Source: Chitinophagaceae bacterium
GTDB lineage: Bacteria; Bacteroidota; Bacteroidia; Chitinophagales; Chitinophagaceae
DNA length: 59,879 nt
Direction: 5' to 3'
Assembly (NCBI GenBank): GCA_947371755.1
Contig: CANBQT010000014.1
Location: forward strand, 1-59,879
Below are positions 24,505 through 32,570 of this stretch, piece by piece (within the stretch, counting starts at the first letter, position 1; the number at the start of each line of letters is the position of its first letter). Both the position numbers and the translations under genes were made by a program. Under the pieces are notes generated by a model. The model saw nothing but the letters and a program-made list of their open reading frames with translations, did not search any database and was not told where the DNA came from.

Positions 24505-26184
24505 TTAGATATTTTGTTTTTTCAGCTCTTCCACAGCAAATGCTGCTGCTCTTGCTGTAAACGCCATATAAGTTAATGATGGGTTTACGCAAGAGGAAGA
24601 TGCCATAAATGCTCCATCTGTAACGAAAACGTTTGGTGCATCCCAAACCTGATTATTTCCATTAACAACAGAAGTTTTACGATCTCTACCCATACGTGCT
24701 GTTCCCATTTCATGAATACCTTTTCCTGGAGTTCCGTCGCCATCATGACCCTTCACATCTTTCACACCAGCTGCAGTAAGCATCTCAATAGCATCATTCA
24801 CACAATCCTTACGCATTTTCTTTTCGTTCTCTCCCAACTCACAATCGATAGCGAGTACATTCAATCCCCATTTATCTTTCTTGGTTTTGTCGATCGAGAT
24901 TTTGTTATTATGATTAGGCAACATCTCACCAAATCCGCCCATACCCATTGTCCATCCACCTGGTTCAGTTAATGCGTCTTTGAAATCAGCACCAATACTA
25001 AATTCTGCTACTTGATGGTTCCATCCTTCTCTGCTGCCACTACCCTGATAACCGAATCCGCGCACATAATCGCGTTTATCGTTACCCACATTTCTATAAC
25101 GAGGGATATAAATTCCATTGGCACGGCGACCAAAATAGTATTTGTCTTCATAGCCTTCCACTCTACCGCTGGCACCAGTTCCTAAGTGGTGGTCCATTAA
25201 GTTATGGCCCAACTCTCCACTGCTACTTCCTAATCCGTCAGGCCAAACATCGGTTGCTGAATTCATTAAAATCTTTGCAGTATCTAATGTTCCGGCATTT
25301 AAGAAAACAATCTTTGATTTATATTCAACCGTTTTCATGGTTTCAGAATCCATCACTTCTACACCTGTTGCCTTCTTCTTATCCTTGTCATACAATACTC
25401 TAGTAACGATACTGTAAGGACGTAAGGTTAAATTACCAGTTTTTTGTGCTGCAGGTAAAGTAGAAGATTGTGTGCTGAAATATCCTCCGAACGGACAACC
25501 TAACCAGCATTTATTTCTAAACTGGCAATTAGTTCTTCCTTCATGAGGAACGGTGAGGTTTGCAGTACGACCAATGATCATAGCCCGCTCGCCTTTGTAA
25601 TGTTCTTTAATTCTTGCAGCCACATCCTTTTCTACACAAGTCATATCCATCGGTGGTAAAAACTGACCATCAGGTAAAACTGCCAGTCCATCTTTATTAC
25701 CACTGATACCTGCAAATTTTTCTGCATAGCTATACCATGGTTCAATGTCTTTATAGCGAACAGGCCAATCCACACCATGACCATCTTTCATATTTGCTTC
25801 AAAATCTAAATCGCTCCAGCGATAACTTTGACGACCCCACATCAATGATTTACCACCCACATGGTATCCTCTAAACCAATAAAAGGGTTTCACTTCTGTA
25901 TAGGGATGTTCCGTATCCTTGCACCAGTAATCCAAATTGGTTTCATTTAGTGGGTAATCTCTTTTCAAATTGGGATAGTCGTGAATCATCTGTTGTGTTC
26001 TGCGGCCTCTGTGAGGGAAATCCCATGCTTCCTTATTTGCAGAAACATAATCTTTGATGTGCTCAATATTGCGACCTCTTTCGAGCAGCAATACTTTAAG
26101 ACCTTTTTCAGTCAGTTCCTTTGCAGCCCAGCCACCGCTGATGCCCGAACCAACTACAATTGCGTCATACGTTTGATCAGCCAT
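24505..26184 (-). CDS. GMC family FAD oxidoreductase, probable glycoside 3-dehydrogenase catalytic subunit
   Basis: The 559-residue flavoprotein has the FAD dinucleotide motif VVGSGISGGWAAKEL (11-25) with an ERG further on. HEMGTARMG and CVNPSLTYMAFTARAA carry the catalytic His and Asn of the GMC C-terminal domain. A cysteine triad Cys220-x5-Cys226-x3-Cys230 resembles the [3Fe-4S] site of bacterial FAD glucose/gluconate dehydrogenase alpha subunits. It lacks its own Tat signal, as expected when the small subunit carries it. The neighbouring cytochrome c and DUF1080 genes point to oxidation of glycosides at C3; the exact sugar is unknown. Confidence 0.87.
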   Translation of the reverse strand: MADQTYDAIVVGSGISGGWAAKELTEKGLKVLLLERGRNIEHIKDYVSANKEAWDFPHRGRRTQQMIHDYPNLKRDYPLNETNLDYWCKDTEHPYTEVKPFYWFRGYHVGGKSLMWGRQSYRWSDLDFEANMKDGHGVDWPVRYKDIEPWYSYAEKFAGISGNKDGLAVLPDGQFLPPMDMTCVEKDVAARIKEHYKGERAMIIGRTANLTVPHEGRTNCQFRNKCWLGCPFGGYFSTQSSTLPAAQKTGNLTLRPYSIVTRVLYDKDKKKATGVEVMDSETMKTVEYKSKIVFLNAGTLDTAKILMNSATDVWPDGLGSSSGELGHNLMDHHLGTGASGRVEGYEDKYYFGRRANGIYIPRYRNVGNDKRDYVRGFGYQGSGSREGWNHQVAEFSIGADFKDALTEPGGWTMGMGGFGEMLPNHNNKISIDKTKKDKWGLNVLAIDCELGENEKKMRKDCVNDAIEMLTAAGVKDVKGHDGDGTPGKGIHEMGTARMGRDRKTSVVNGNNQVWDAPNVFVTDGAFMASSSCVNPSLTYMAFTARAAAFAVEELKKQNI

Positions 26185-26220
26185 TTGTTTGTGATTTATT
26201 TGGTTTTTATAGTGGATTAA

Positions 26221-27111
26221 TTAAATGTCGCAGATCTGTATTGCCTTTCGTAAAGAGGCAATAGCATCTGCATCTGCAGGAATAAATTCTTGGGCAACAT
26301 ACCCTTTGTATCCTGTAGCAACTATTGCTTTCATAATTGCAGGATAATATAATTCCTGACGCTCATCTATTTCATTTCTTCCTGGCACACCACCTGTATG
26401 ATAATGTCCGAAAGATTCATGATGCGTGCGAATAGTTCTTATTACATCACCTTCATCAATTTGCATATGATAGATATCGTATAATAATTTGAAGTTGGGT
26501 GAACCAATGCGCTTTACTAATTCAACACCCCAATTGGAACGATCGCACATATAATCTTTGTGATCAATTTTGCTATTCAATAATTCCATCTGAAGTATCA
26601 CTCCTTTTTTCTCTGCTAAACCTACAATTTGTTTCAATCCATCTACACAATTCTTCAATCCCGTTTCATCATCGATGGTGCCGCGATTTCCACTGGCACA
26701 GAATAGATTTACAAAACCAGCTTTAGAAACCAGATCAATATGCTCAGTATAACTTTTGATCAGGGTTTCGTGATATTGTTTATCATTCCATCCCTTACTA
26801 AGACTAATCTCAGCACCATTACACATCGTAGAGATCAGGCCATATTTTTTTAGTGTGTCCCAATCTTTTGGTCCCACTAAATCAATACCCACCAAACCAA
26901 TTTCTTTTGCTGAAGCGCAGAATTGTTCCAATGGAATGGCACCATAACACCAGCGACAAGCTGAATGATTGATGTTTCCTTTAAGTTGATAAGCTGTGTT
27001 TTTTTCTTTCATATCAGTTGTAAAGGATGATAATACACCTCCTGTAGCAAGTGCCGCAGAACCTGCAACCAGGTTTTTAAGGACTGATCTTCTATTTGTA
27101 TTTGTGGGCAT
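26221..27111 (-). CDS. Tat-exported hydroxypyruvate-isomerase-like TIM-barrel protein
   Basis: The 296-residue protein has a twin-arginine signal (NTNRRSVLKNLVAGSAALATG, Arg7-Arg8). The TIM-barrel core carries HSACRWCYGAIPLEQF, NLFCASGNRGTIDDETG, LQMELLNSKIDHKDYMCD, LLYDIYHMQIDEGDVI and GHYHTGGVPGRNEID, as in the hydroxypyruvate isomerase (Hyi) group. Members of this fold isomerise or epimerise sugars with a divalent metal. It lies between the MFS transporter and the GMC gene in one operon (25 and 36 nt spacers) and likely handles the keto-sugar in the periplasm. Confidence 0.86.
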   Translation of the reverse strand: MPTNTNRRSVLKNLVAGSAALATGGVLSSFTTDMKEKNTAYQLKGNINHSACRWCYGAIPLEQFCASAKEIGLVGIDLVGPKDWDTLKKYGLISTMCNGAEISLSKGWNDKQYHETLIKSYTEHIDLVSKAGFVNLFCASGNRGTIDDETGLKNCVDGLKQIVGLAEKKGVILQMELLNSKIDHKDYMCDRSNWGVELVKRIGSPNFKLLYDIYHMQIDEGDVIRTIRTHHESFGHYHTGGVPGRNEIDERQELYYPAIMKAIVATGYKGYVAQEFIPADADAIASLRKAIQICDI

Positions 27112-27136
27112 AATTTATATACTTAATACTGTGAGA

Positions 27137-28339
27137 TTAAACAGCTGTTAAAACTTCTTTCTTTCTTCCTTTCATATAGAAATAAAGTCCGATAAAAGCT
27201 ACCGTTAAAAATATTGGAATGATCAAAGTAACATTGATAATTTCCTGACCAGCTTCTGCAGGTGATTTACCTACTTTTAATTGATCATAATAACCACCCA
27301 TGAACATCATATAAAGAGATACTGCAAACATACCTGCACCTCCCATAAAATTCATTCCGATAGCTCCAGTTTTTGGTAGGTTTTCTGAAACAAAACCAAG
27401 CATCGTTGGCCAGAAATAACAAACACCCATACCAAATACTAAAGCCCCTACAAATAGCATATTGCCAGAGCTATGTCCTAATAAATACAATCCAATGGTA
27501 GCAAGTGCAGCAGATATCACTAGAACCCCTTGTGGAGAAAACTGTTTGATCACTGGTTTCGCAAATGCACGTCCCAGAACCATTACACCTGTTTCAATAG
27601 TTAATAATAGAATGGCATTATCTGTCACATTTTTCAATAAAACATCAATCCACTGACCCGTAAATAATTCGGTGATTGCTGTACCAAACATCAGTATGAA
27701 CATCACCCAAAATAATGGAGAAGTAAATACGGCCTTATACATGTCTGCGGTTGAAATACCGCTAGCTACTCTTTCCGTAACAGGGAAATCTAATTTGCTA
27801 AATAAATAGCCGTAGATAATAGTAGGGATAGCCATTAAGCCAACCTGTATCTGCCAACCTATTCCAATTTTATCCAATAAGAATACAATCAAAGTTCCAA
27901 TAACAATCCCACCCGGGAACCATAAGTGAAAATGGTTCAATTTGGTTGTTTTGTTATCTGAATAGATAGTTGCCACCAAAGGATTACAAGCAGCTTCTAC
28001 AGTACCGTTTGCAATACCTATGCAAAGTGTAGAAATAAATAAGCTCCAGAATCCACTGGCAAAAATGGTTAACACAATTCCTAACAAGTGAAAAGCAAAT
28101 GCTACTAGTAATAATTTTTTCATACCAATAGCATCAACCACCATTCCACCGAATACAATAGCTAAAGGGAAACCCCAAAAAGCTGTGGCGGCAATAGTTC
28201 CAAGTTGGGAAGTATTTAACTGGAATTCAACACCTAGTCGGCTTAAGATGCCGGCACGAATTCCAAAAGATAAAGAGGTTACCAATAAGGCCAGACAACT
28301 GGCAACAAATAATTGGCTACGTTGAGGGGTAGTTTGCAT
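27137..28339 (-). CDS. MFS sugar transporter
   Basis: The 400-residue protein has about twelve hydrophobic helices and MFS motifs: GGMVVDAIGMKKLLLV between helices 2 and 3, and the N-terminal SLSFGIRAGILSRLG. The architecture resembles the FucP/sugar:H+ symporter group. It is the first gene of the five-gene minus-strand operon, divergent from the Gfo/Idh/MocA operon, so it probably imports the sugar or 3-keto-sugar released in the periplasm. Substrate specificity cannot be read from the sequence. Confidence 0.88.
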   Translation of the reverse strand: MQTTPQRSQLFVASCLALLVTSLSFGIRAGILSRLGVEFQLNTSQLGTIAATAFWGFPLAIVFGGMVVDAIGMKKLLLVAFAFHLLGIVLTIFASGFWSLFISTLCIGIANGTVEAACNPLVATIYSDNKTTKLNHFHLWFPGGIVIGTLIVFLLDKIGIGWQIQVGLMAIPTIIYGYLFSKLDFPVTERVASGISTADMYKAVFTSPLFWVMFILMFGTAITELFTGQWIDVLLKNVTDNAILLLTIETGVMVLGRAFAKPVIKQFSPQGVLVISAALATIGLYLLGHSSGNMLFVGALVFGMGVCYFWPTMLGFVSENLPKTGAIGMNFMGGAGMFAVSLYMMFMGGYYDQLKVGKSPAEAGQEIINVTLIIPIFLTVAFIGLYFYMKGRKKEVLTAV

Positions 28340-28456
28340 GTCGTTAGAGTTAAAATAAATTTTAAGGAGTTAAATGTAATTTTTTATTTTTAAAAACTCG
28401 ATTGAAAAATCAAAGCCATGAAAAAATAATTTTGAAACCTTATTTAGAGGGGCTTT

Positions 28457-28471
28457 GTGTCAAAAAGACAC
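28457..28471. promoter_or_regulatory. Possible operator in the divergent regulatory region
   Basis: GTGTC-AAAAA-GACAC is a short dyad in the 183-bp spacer that separates the two divergent sugar operons. Its position suits a regulator controlling both, but the arms are only 5 bp, and no regulator gene is present in the cluster. No clear TAnnTTTG box was found for either operon. Confidence 0.25.
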
Positions 28472-28522
28472 GATGTAATCAAATTAAAATATCCTTACAT
28501 TTAATAAAAAAAGAACAACCAA

Positions 28523-29689
28523 ATGAACCGAAAACTCAGAATGGGTATGGTAGGAGGCGGTAAAGACGCTTTCATTGGAGCCATACATCGCTTCGCCGCC
28601 AATATGGACGGCTTGATCGAAGTTGCCGCAGGCGCATTAAGTATTAACCCTGAGGTAGCAGTTGATTCGGGTAAGATGTTGTTTCTACCTGCCGATAGAA
28701 CCTATCTTACTTATGACGAGATGATCACTAAGGAAGCAGCTTTGCCGGCAGATAAAAGAATTGACTTTGTAACCATCGTTACGCCCAACTTCGCACACTT
28801 CGCACCAGCTATGATGGCATTGGATCATGGATTTCATGTGGTGATTGAAAAACCAATTGCGTTTACTTTAGATGAAGCCATTCAATTAAAAAAGAAAGTA
28901 GAAGAAACCGGATTGATACTTTGTTTAACTCATACCTACTCTGGGTATCCTATGGTGAAGCAAGCTAAGGCAATGGTTTCTGATGGGGTATTGGGTAAGA
29001 TCCGTAAAGTGTGGGTAGAGTATCCACAAGGCTGGTTGAGTAAATTATCTGAAAGAGAAGGTAACGCACAAGCAGCATGGAGAACAGATCCTAAGAAAAG
29101 TGGTAAAGCTGGTTGTATGGGCGATATTGGAACCCATGCTGCACACTTGTCAGAATATATCACTGGTGCAAAGATCACTCATTTATGTGCCGACTTAAAT
29201 GCATTGGTTCCAGGCCGCATGCTGGATGATGATGGTGGCGTTCTTTTGAAATTCGATAATGGCGCTGCTGGTGTTTTAATGGCATCACAAGTAGCTGCAG
29301 GCGAAGAGAATGCTTTGAAGATTCGTATTTACGGAGAGAAAGGTGGATTAGAGTGGGCACAACACGAACCAAATACTTTATTAGTAAAATGGTTGGACGC
29401 TCCTACTCAGATTTTACGTGCTGGTGCCAACTATGGCGATCGCTTATCTTCTTATGCTACCAACAATTGCAGAACTCCAGGTGGACACCCAGAAGGGTAC
29501 TTAGAGGCTTTTGCTAATATCTATCACAATTTTGCAAAGACCGTTTCTGCAAGAATTGATGGCTCTACTCCTACCAAAGAGGAATTGGATTTCCCGGGTG
29601 TGGAAGATGGCATCAGAGGTATGGCATTTATTGATAATGTTGTAGCTTCTGCACAATCGGATATTAAATGGACTGAATATAAAATCTAA
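28523..29689 (+). CDS. Gfo/Idh/MocA family oxidoreductase (cytoplasmic)
   Basis: The 388-residue protein has no signal. The Rossmann motif is MGMVGGGKDAFIG (7-19), VVIEKPIAF holds the conserved Glu-Lys-Pro (109-111), and the C-terminal domain includes GDIGTHAAHLSEYITGA with the likely catalytic His. These enzymes oxidise or reduce sugars with bound NAD(P), among them 3-keto-sugars. It is the first gene of the plus-strand operon and is followed after 21 nt by a TIM-barrel gene, giving a cytoplasmic counterpart to the exported set. Confidence 0.9.
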   Translation: MNRKLRMGMVGGGKDAFIGAIHRFAANMDGLIEVAAGALSINPEVAVDSGKMLFLPADRTYLTYDEMITKEAALPADKRIDFVTIVTPNFAHFAPAMMALDHGFHVVIEKPIAFTLDEAIQLKKKVEETGLILCLTHTYSGYPMVKQAKAMVSDGVLGKIRKVWVEYPQGWLSKLSEREGNAQAAWRTDPKKSGKAGCMGDIGTHAAHLSEYITGAKITHLCADLNALVPGRMLDDDGGVLLKFDNGAAGVLMASQVAAGEENALKIRIYGEKGGLEWAQHEPNTLLVKWLDAPTQILRAGANYGDRLSSYATNNCRTPGGHPEGYLEAFANIYHNFAKTVSARIDGSTPTKEELDFPGVEDGIRGMAFIDNVVASAQSDIKWTEYKI

Positions 29690-29710
29690 TTAAAGTACAA
29701 TTCATCTAAC

Positions 29711-30766
29711 ATGACTAATATAAAAGGTCCCGCAATTTTTTTGGCTCAGTTCATGGGCGATACAGCCCCCTTTAACAGACTCGACACAATCTGTGCCTGG
29801 GCGAAAAGTTTAGGATTTGTAGGTGTACAAATTCCAGCATGGGATGCACGTTGCATCGATTTAAAAAAAGCTGCAGAGAGCAAAACTTATGCAGATGAAA
29901 TAAAAGGGATCGTTAATGCTGCTGGAATGGAAATTACAGAACTGTCAACCCATTTACAAGGACAGTTGGTAGCCGTAAACCCTGCGTATGACGCATTGTT
30001 CGACGGTTTTGCGCCGGAAGAAGTTCGCAACAATCCAAAAGCAAGAACCGAGTGGGCTGTACAACAATTAATGTATGCTGCAAAGGCATCACAGAATTTA
30101 GGTTTGGATGCCTGTGCCACTTTTAGTGGTGCATTATTATGGCATACGGTTTATCCATGGCCACAACGTCCGGCTGGATTAGTGGAAACTGGATTTACAG
30201 AATTGGGCAAAAGATGGACACCCATTTTAAATGAGTTCGATGCAAATGGCGTTGATCTTTGTTATGAAATCCATCCTGGTGAAGACTTACACGATGGTGT
30301 GAGTTATGAAATGTTTCTGGCAAAAGTTAACAACCACAAACGAGCCAACTTATTATACGATCCATCGCATTTTGTGTTGCAATGTTTAGATTATCTGGCC
30401 TATATCGATTTTTATCACGAGCGGATTAAAATGTTCCACGTAAAGGATGCAGAATTTAATCCAACCGGTAAACAAGGAGTATATGGTGGCTACCAGGGAT
30501 GGGTGGATCGCGCAGGTCGTTTCCGTTCTTTGGGAGATGGACAGGTTGACTTTAAATCTATCTTCAGCAAACTAGCCGCCTATAATTATAAAGGATGGGC
30601 AGTAATGGAGTGGGAATGCGCCATCAAACATCCGGAAGTGGGTGCAGCAGAAGGTGCAGTGTTCATTAAAAACAATATTATCAAAGTAACCGAAAAAGCT
30701 TTTGATGATTTTGCGAATACTGGTTCAAATGAAGAATTTAATCGCCGTATTCTAGGAATTCATTAA
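29711..30766 (+). CDS. Sugar phosphate isomerase/epimerase family protein (cytoplasmic)
   Basis: The 351-residue TIM-barrel protein lacks a signal peptide. Conserved parts include GFVGVQIPAWDARCID, ITELSTHLQGQLVAV, LCYEIHPGEDLHDG with the metal-binding Glu and His, NLLYDPSHFVLQCLDY and KMFHVKDAEFNPTGKQG, and a late WAVMEWECAI glutamate. It lies within the plus-strand operon between the Gfo/Idh/MocA and cytochrome c genes. It most likely isomerises or epimerises the imported sugar, working with the oxidoreductase before it. Confidence 0.88.
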   Translation: MTNIKGPAIFLAQFMGDTAPFNRLDTICAWAKSLGFVGVQIPAWDARCIDLKKAAESKTYADEIKGIVNAAGMEITELSTHLQGQLVAVNPAYDALFDGFAPEEVRNNPKARTEWAVQQLMYAAKASQNLGLDACATFSGALLWHTVYPWPQRPAGLVETGFTELGKRWTPILNEFDANGVDLCYEIHPGEDLHDGVSYEMFLAKVNNHKRANLLYDPSHFVLQCLDYLAYIDFYHERIKMFHVKDAEFNPTGKQGVYGGYQGWVDRAGRFRSLGDGQVDFKSIFSKLAAYNYKGWAVMEWECAIKHPEVGAAEGAVFIKNNIIKVTEKAFDDFANTGSNEEFNRRILGIH

Positions 30767-30804
30767 TAACTTTATCTTTTCTAATCAATAAAAATCTAAT
30801 AGCA

Positions 30805-31197
30805 TTGAAAAAGTATTTAGTAGCCGTTGCACTGTTGGTGTTTATTGGCGCCTGTAGCAGTAATAACGCAAATGATAAAAAAACAGACGCACCTGCAACA
30901 GCAGCTGCACCAGCTAATGATTTAAGCGCTAACCCCGATTATCAAAAAGGCGTTGAATTAATTGCAAAGTCTGATTGTTTAACCTGTCATAAAACAGATA
31001 CCAAAGTAATCGGACCTGCTTATAAAGATGTAGCTGCGAAATACGAAAATACTGAGGCAAACGTAAACATGTTAGCCGGAAAAATTATCAAAGGCGGAAC
31101 AGGTGTTTGGGGACAGATTCCTATGACTCCCCATGCGGCTTTATCAGAGGCTGATGCTAAGGCATTAGCGAAATATGTTTTATTACTTCGTAAATAA
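30805..31197 (+). CDS. Lipoprotein class I cytochrome c
   Basis: The 130-residue protein has a lipoprotein signal with lipobox ending at Cys17 (LVFIGAC), an Ala/Pro/Asn-rich linker, and one heme site CLTCH (58-62). Met107 in GQIPMTPH is the probable sixth ligand. TTG is the start codon: no ATG lies in frame until the mature part, and Lys-Lys of the signal follows the TTG directly. It is 38 nt behind the TIM-barrel gene and 5 nt before DUF1080. It is the natural electron acceptor of the GMC dehydrogenase. Confidence 0.92.
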   Translation: MKKYLVAVALLVFIGACSSNNANDKKTDAPATAAAPANDLSANPDYQKGVELIAKSDCLTCHKTDTKVIGPAYKDVAAKYENTEANVNMLAGKIIKGGTGVWGQIPMTPHAALSEADAKALAKYVLLLRK

Positions 31198-31202
31198 TCA
31201 AG

Positions 31203-31907
31203 ATGCAAACATTACTGCTTTCAAGTCTTATTTCACTCTCCATCTTAGTTGGTGGACCAGTTAAAAAAACGGAAAACCCAATAGAAAATAAAAAGGGATG
31301 GATTTCTCTTTTTGATGGCAAAACAACCAAGGGCTGGCATAGCTATGGTAAAACAACAGCAGGTGAAGCCTGGAAAGTAGAGGATGGAAGTATTCATCTG
31401 GATGCTGGAAAGGGTTTAAGTGCTGGTGATATTGTTACGGATGAAAGTTTTGATGATTTCGATTTGAAACTAGAATGGAAAATTTCAAAGAATGGCAATA
31501 GTGGTGTGATATTTTTTATTCAAGATGATCCGAAAAAATATGAGCAGATCTGGTTCACTGGACCCGAAATGCAAGTGTTGGATAATGACGGACATCCTGA
31601 TGGAAAGATCATCAAACACCGTGCAGGCAATTTGTATGATCTGATTGAAGGAAAGGAAGGTGTAGTAAAAGCAGTGGGCGAATGGAATCAGGTTGAGATT
31701 ATTAGCAACAAAGGAAAATTAGATCTTATGTTAAATGGTGTAACAGTTGTTTCTACCACTTTAGGTGATGACAACTGGAAAAAACTGGTTGCAGGAAGCA
31801 AGTTTAAAACGAAACCCGACTTTGGCAAAATCTTCAGTGGTCATATTGGTTTACAAGACCATGGCAATGAAGTTTGGTTCAGAGATATCAAGATCAAGAA
31901 ATTGTAA
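31203..31907 (+). CDS. DUF1080 protein, 3-keto-disaccharide hydrolase family
   Basis: The 234-residue protein has a short signal-like N-terminus (MQTLLLSSLISLSILVGGPV). The DUF1080 beta-sandwich has the hallmark WISLFDGKTTKGWH, DFDLKLEWKISKNGNSGVIF, GPEMQVLDNDGHPDG and GHIGLQDHGNEVWFRDIKIK. The Pfam family is named for hydrolases of 3-keto-disaccharides, which fits cleavage of the oxidised glycoside made by the GMC enzyme. It is the last gene of the plus-strand operon and is followed by a strong terminator. Confidence 0.9.
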   Translation: MQTLLLSSLISLSILVGGPVKKTENPIENKKGWISLFDGKTTKGWHSYGKTTAGEAWKVEDGSIHLDAGKGLSAGDIVTDESFDDFDLKLEWKISKNGNSGVIFFIQDDPKKYEQIWFTGPEMQVLDNDGHPDGKIIKHRAGNLYDLIEGKEGVVKAVGEWNQVEIISNKGKLDLMLNGVTVVSTTLGDDNWKKLVAGSKFKTKPDFGKIFSGHIGLQDHGNEVWFRDIKIKKL

Positions 31908-31924
31908 CTCAAACAATAATCAGC

Positions 31925-31957
31925 AAAAAGGCAGTCACTCATAATGACTGCCTTTTT
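31925..31957 (+). terminator. Intrinsic terminator of the plus-strand sugar operon
   Basis: The arms GGCAGTCA/TGACTGCC extend through A5/T7 flanks around a 7-nt loop, 17 nt behind the DUF1080 stop codon. Confidence 0.88.
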
Positions 31958-32013
31958 TTATATGATAGTAACAGTGTTAAAATTGAGGCTTCATTTTTTA
32001 TTAGTAAGATATT

Positions 32014-32090
32014 ACCCACCCCTGCCCCTCCCAAGAGGGGATTGCCCAACCCTTTACTTTTTAATTTTTACTTTTTAATTTTTACTTTTT
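32014..32090 (-). repeat. Composite repeat: heptamer tract, GC-rich palindrome, GGGGTGGGT box (inverted copy)
   Basis: Read on the minus strand: a tract of [G/T]TAAAAA-type heptamers (32090-32054), the hairpin CCCCTCTTGGGAGGGG (32040-32025) and GGGGTGGGT (32022-32014) with only 2 nt between the last two. The hairpin is identical to unit A at 22779. The tract abuts the tadA promoter. Confidence 0.8.
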
Positions 32091-32097
32091 TATCTTG
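32091..32097 (+). promoter_or_regulatory. Variant -7 box (TATCTTG) 5 nt before tadA
   Basis: TATCTTGCCC directly precedes the tadA ATG at 32103, so a transcript from here would be leaderless or nearly so. Confidence 0.35.
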
Positions 32098-32102
32098 CCC
32101 TT

Positions 32103-32549
32103 ATGCTTGATTTGAACGATGAATATTTTATGCAGGAAGCGCTGAAAGAGGCTCAGAAAGCTTATGATGAGGATGAAGTTCCTGTTGGTGCTATTGTGGT
32201 GATGAATAACAAGATTATTGCCCGTGGGCATAATCAGGTGGAATTGTTGAATGATGCCACTGCACACGCAGAGATCCTAGCTATCACTTCTGCCTTCAAT
32301 CTTCTAGGATCAAAATACCTGCCAGAAGCAACTTTGTATGTAACACTTGAGCCTTGCTTGATGTGTGCAGGTGCTTTATACTGGGGGAAGATCAGAAGAA
32401 TCGTTTATGGTGCTTCTGATGTAAAAAACGGATACTTACATCATACAAAAGAACCGGGCCCTTTCCCTGCAAAAATAGAGATCACCAAAGGTATCCTCGA
32501 AGCAGAATGTGCTTTTATGATACAAAGCTTTTTCAGAGATAAGCGATAA
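32103..32549 (+). CDS. tadA: tRNA-adenosine deaminase (TadA-type)
   Basis: The 148-residue zinc deaminase converts A34 to inosine in tRNA. His55-Ala-Glu57 supplies a zinc ligand and the catalytic Glu, and PCLMCAG (84-90) supplies Cys85 and Cys88. MLDLNDEYFMQEALKEAQKA and EVPVGAIVV at the start and the late aromatic FMIQSFFRDKR match TadA rather than other nucleoside deaminases. It stands alone between repeat elements: a heptamer tract touches its promoter and a hairpin array follows it. Confidence 0.88.
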   Translation: MLDLNDEYFMQEALKEAQKAYDEDEVPVGAIVVMNNKIIARGHNQVELLNDATAHAEILAITSAFNLLGSKYLPEATLYVTLEPCLMCAGALYWGKIRRIVYGASDVKNGYLHHTKEPGPFPAKIEITKGILEAECAFMIQSFFRDKR

Positions 32550-32570
32550 GTTTTTCTTACTGGTATTCAC

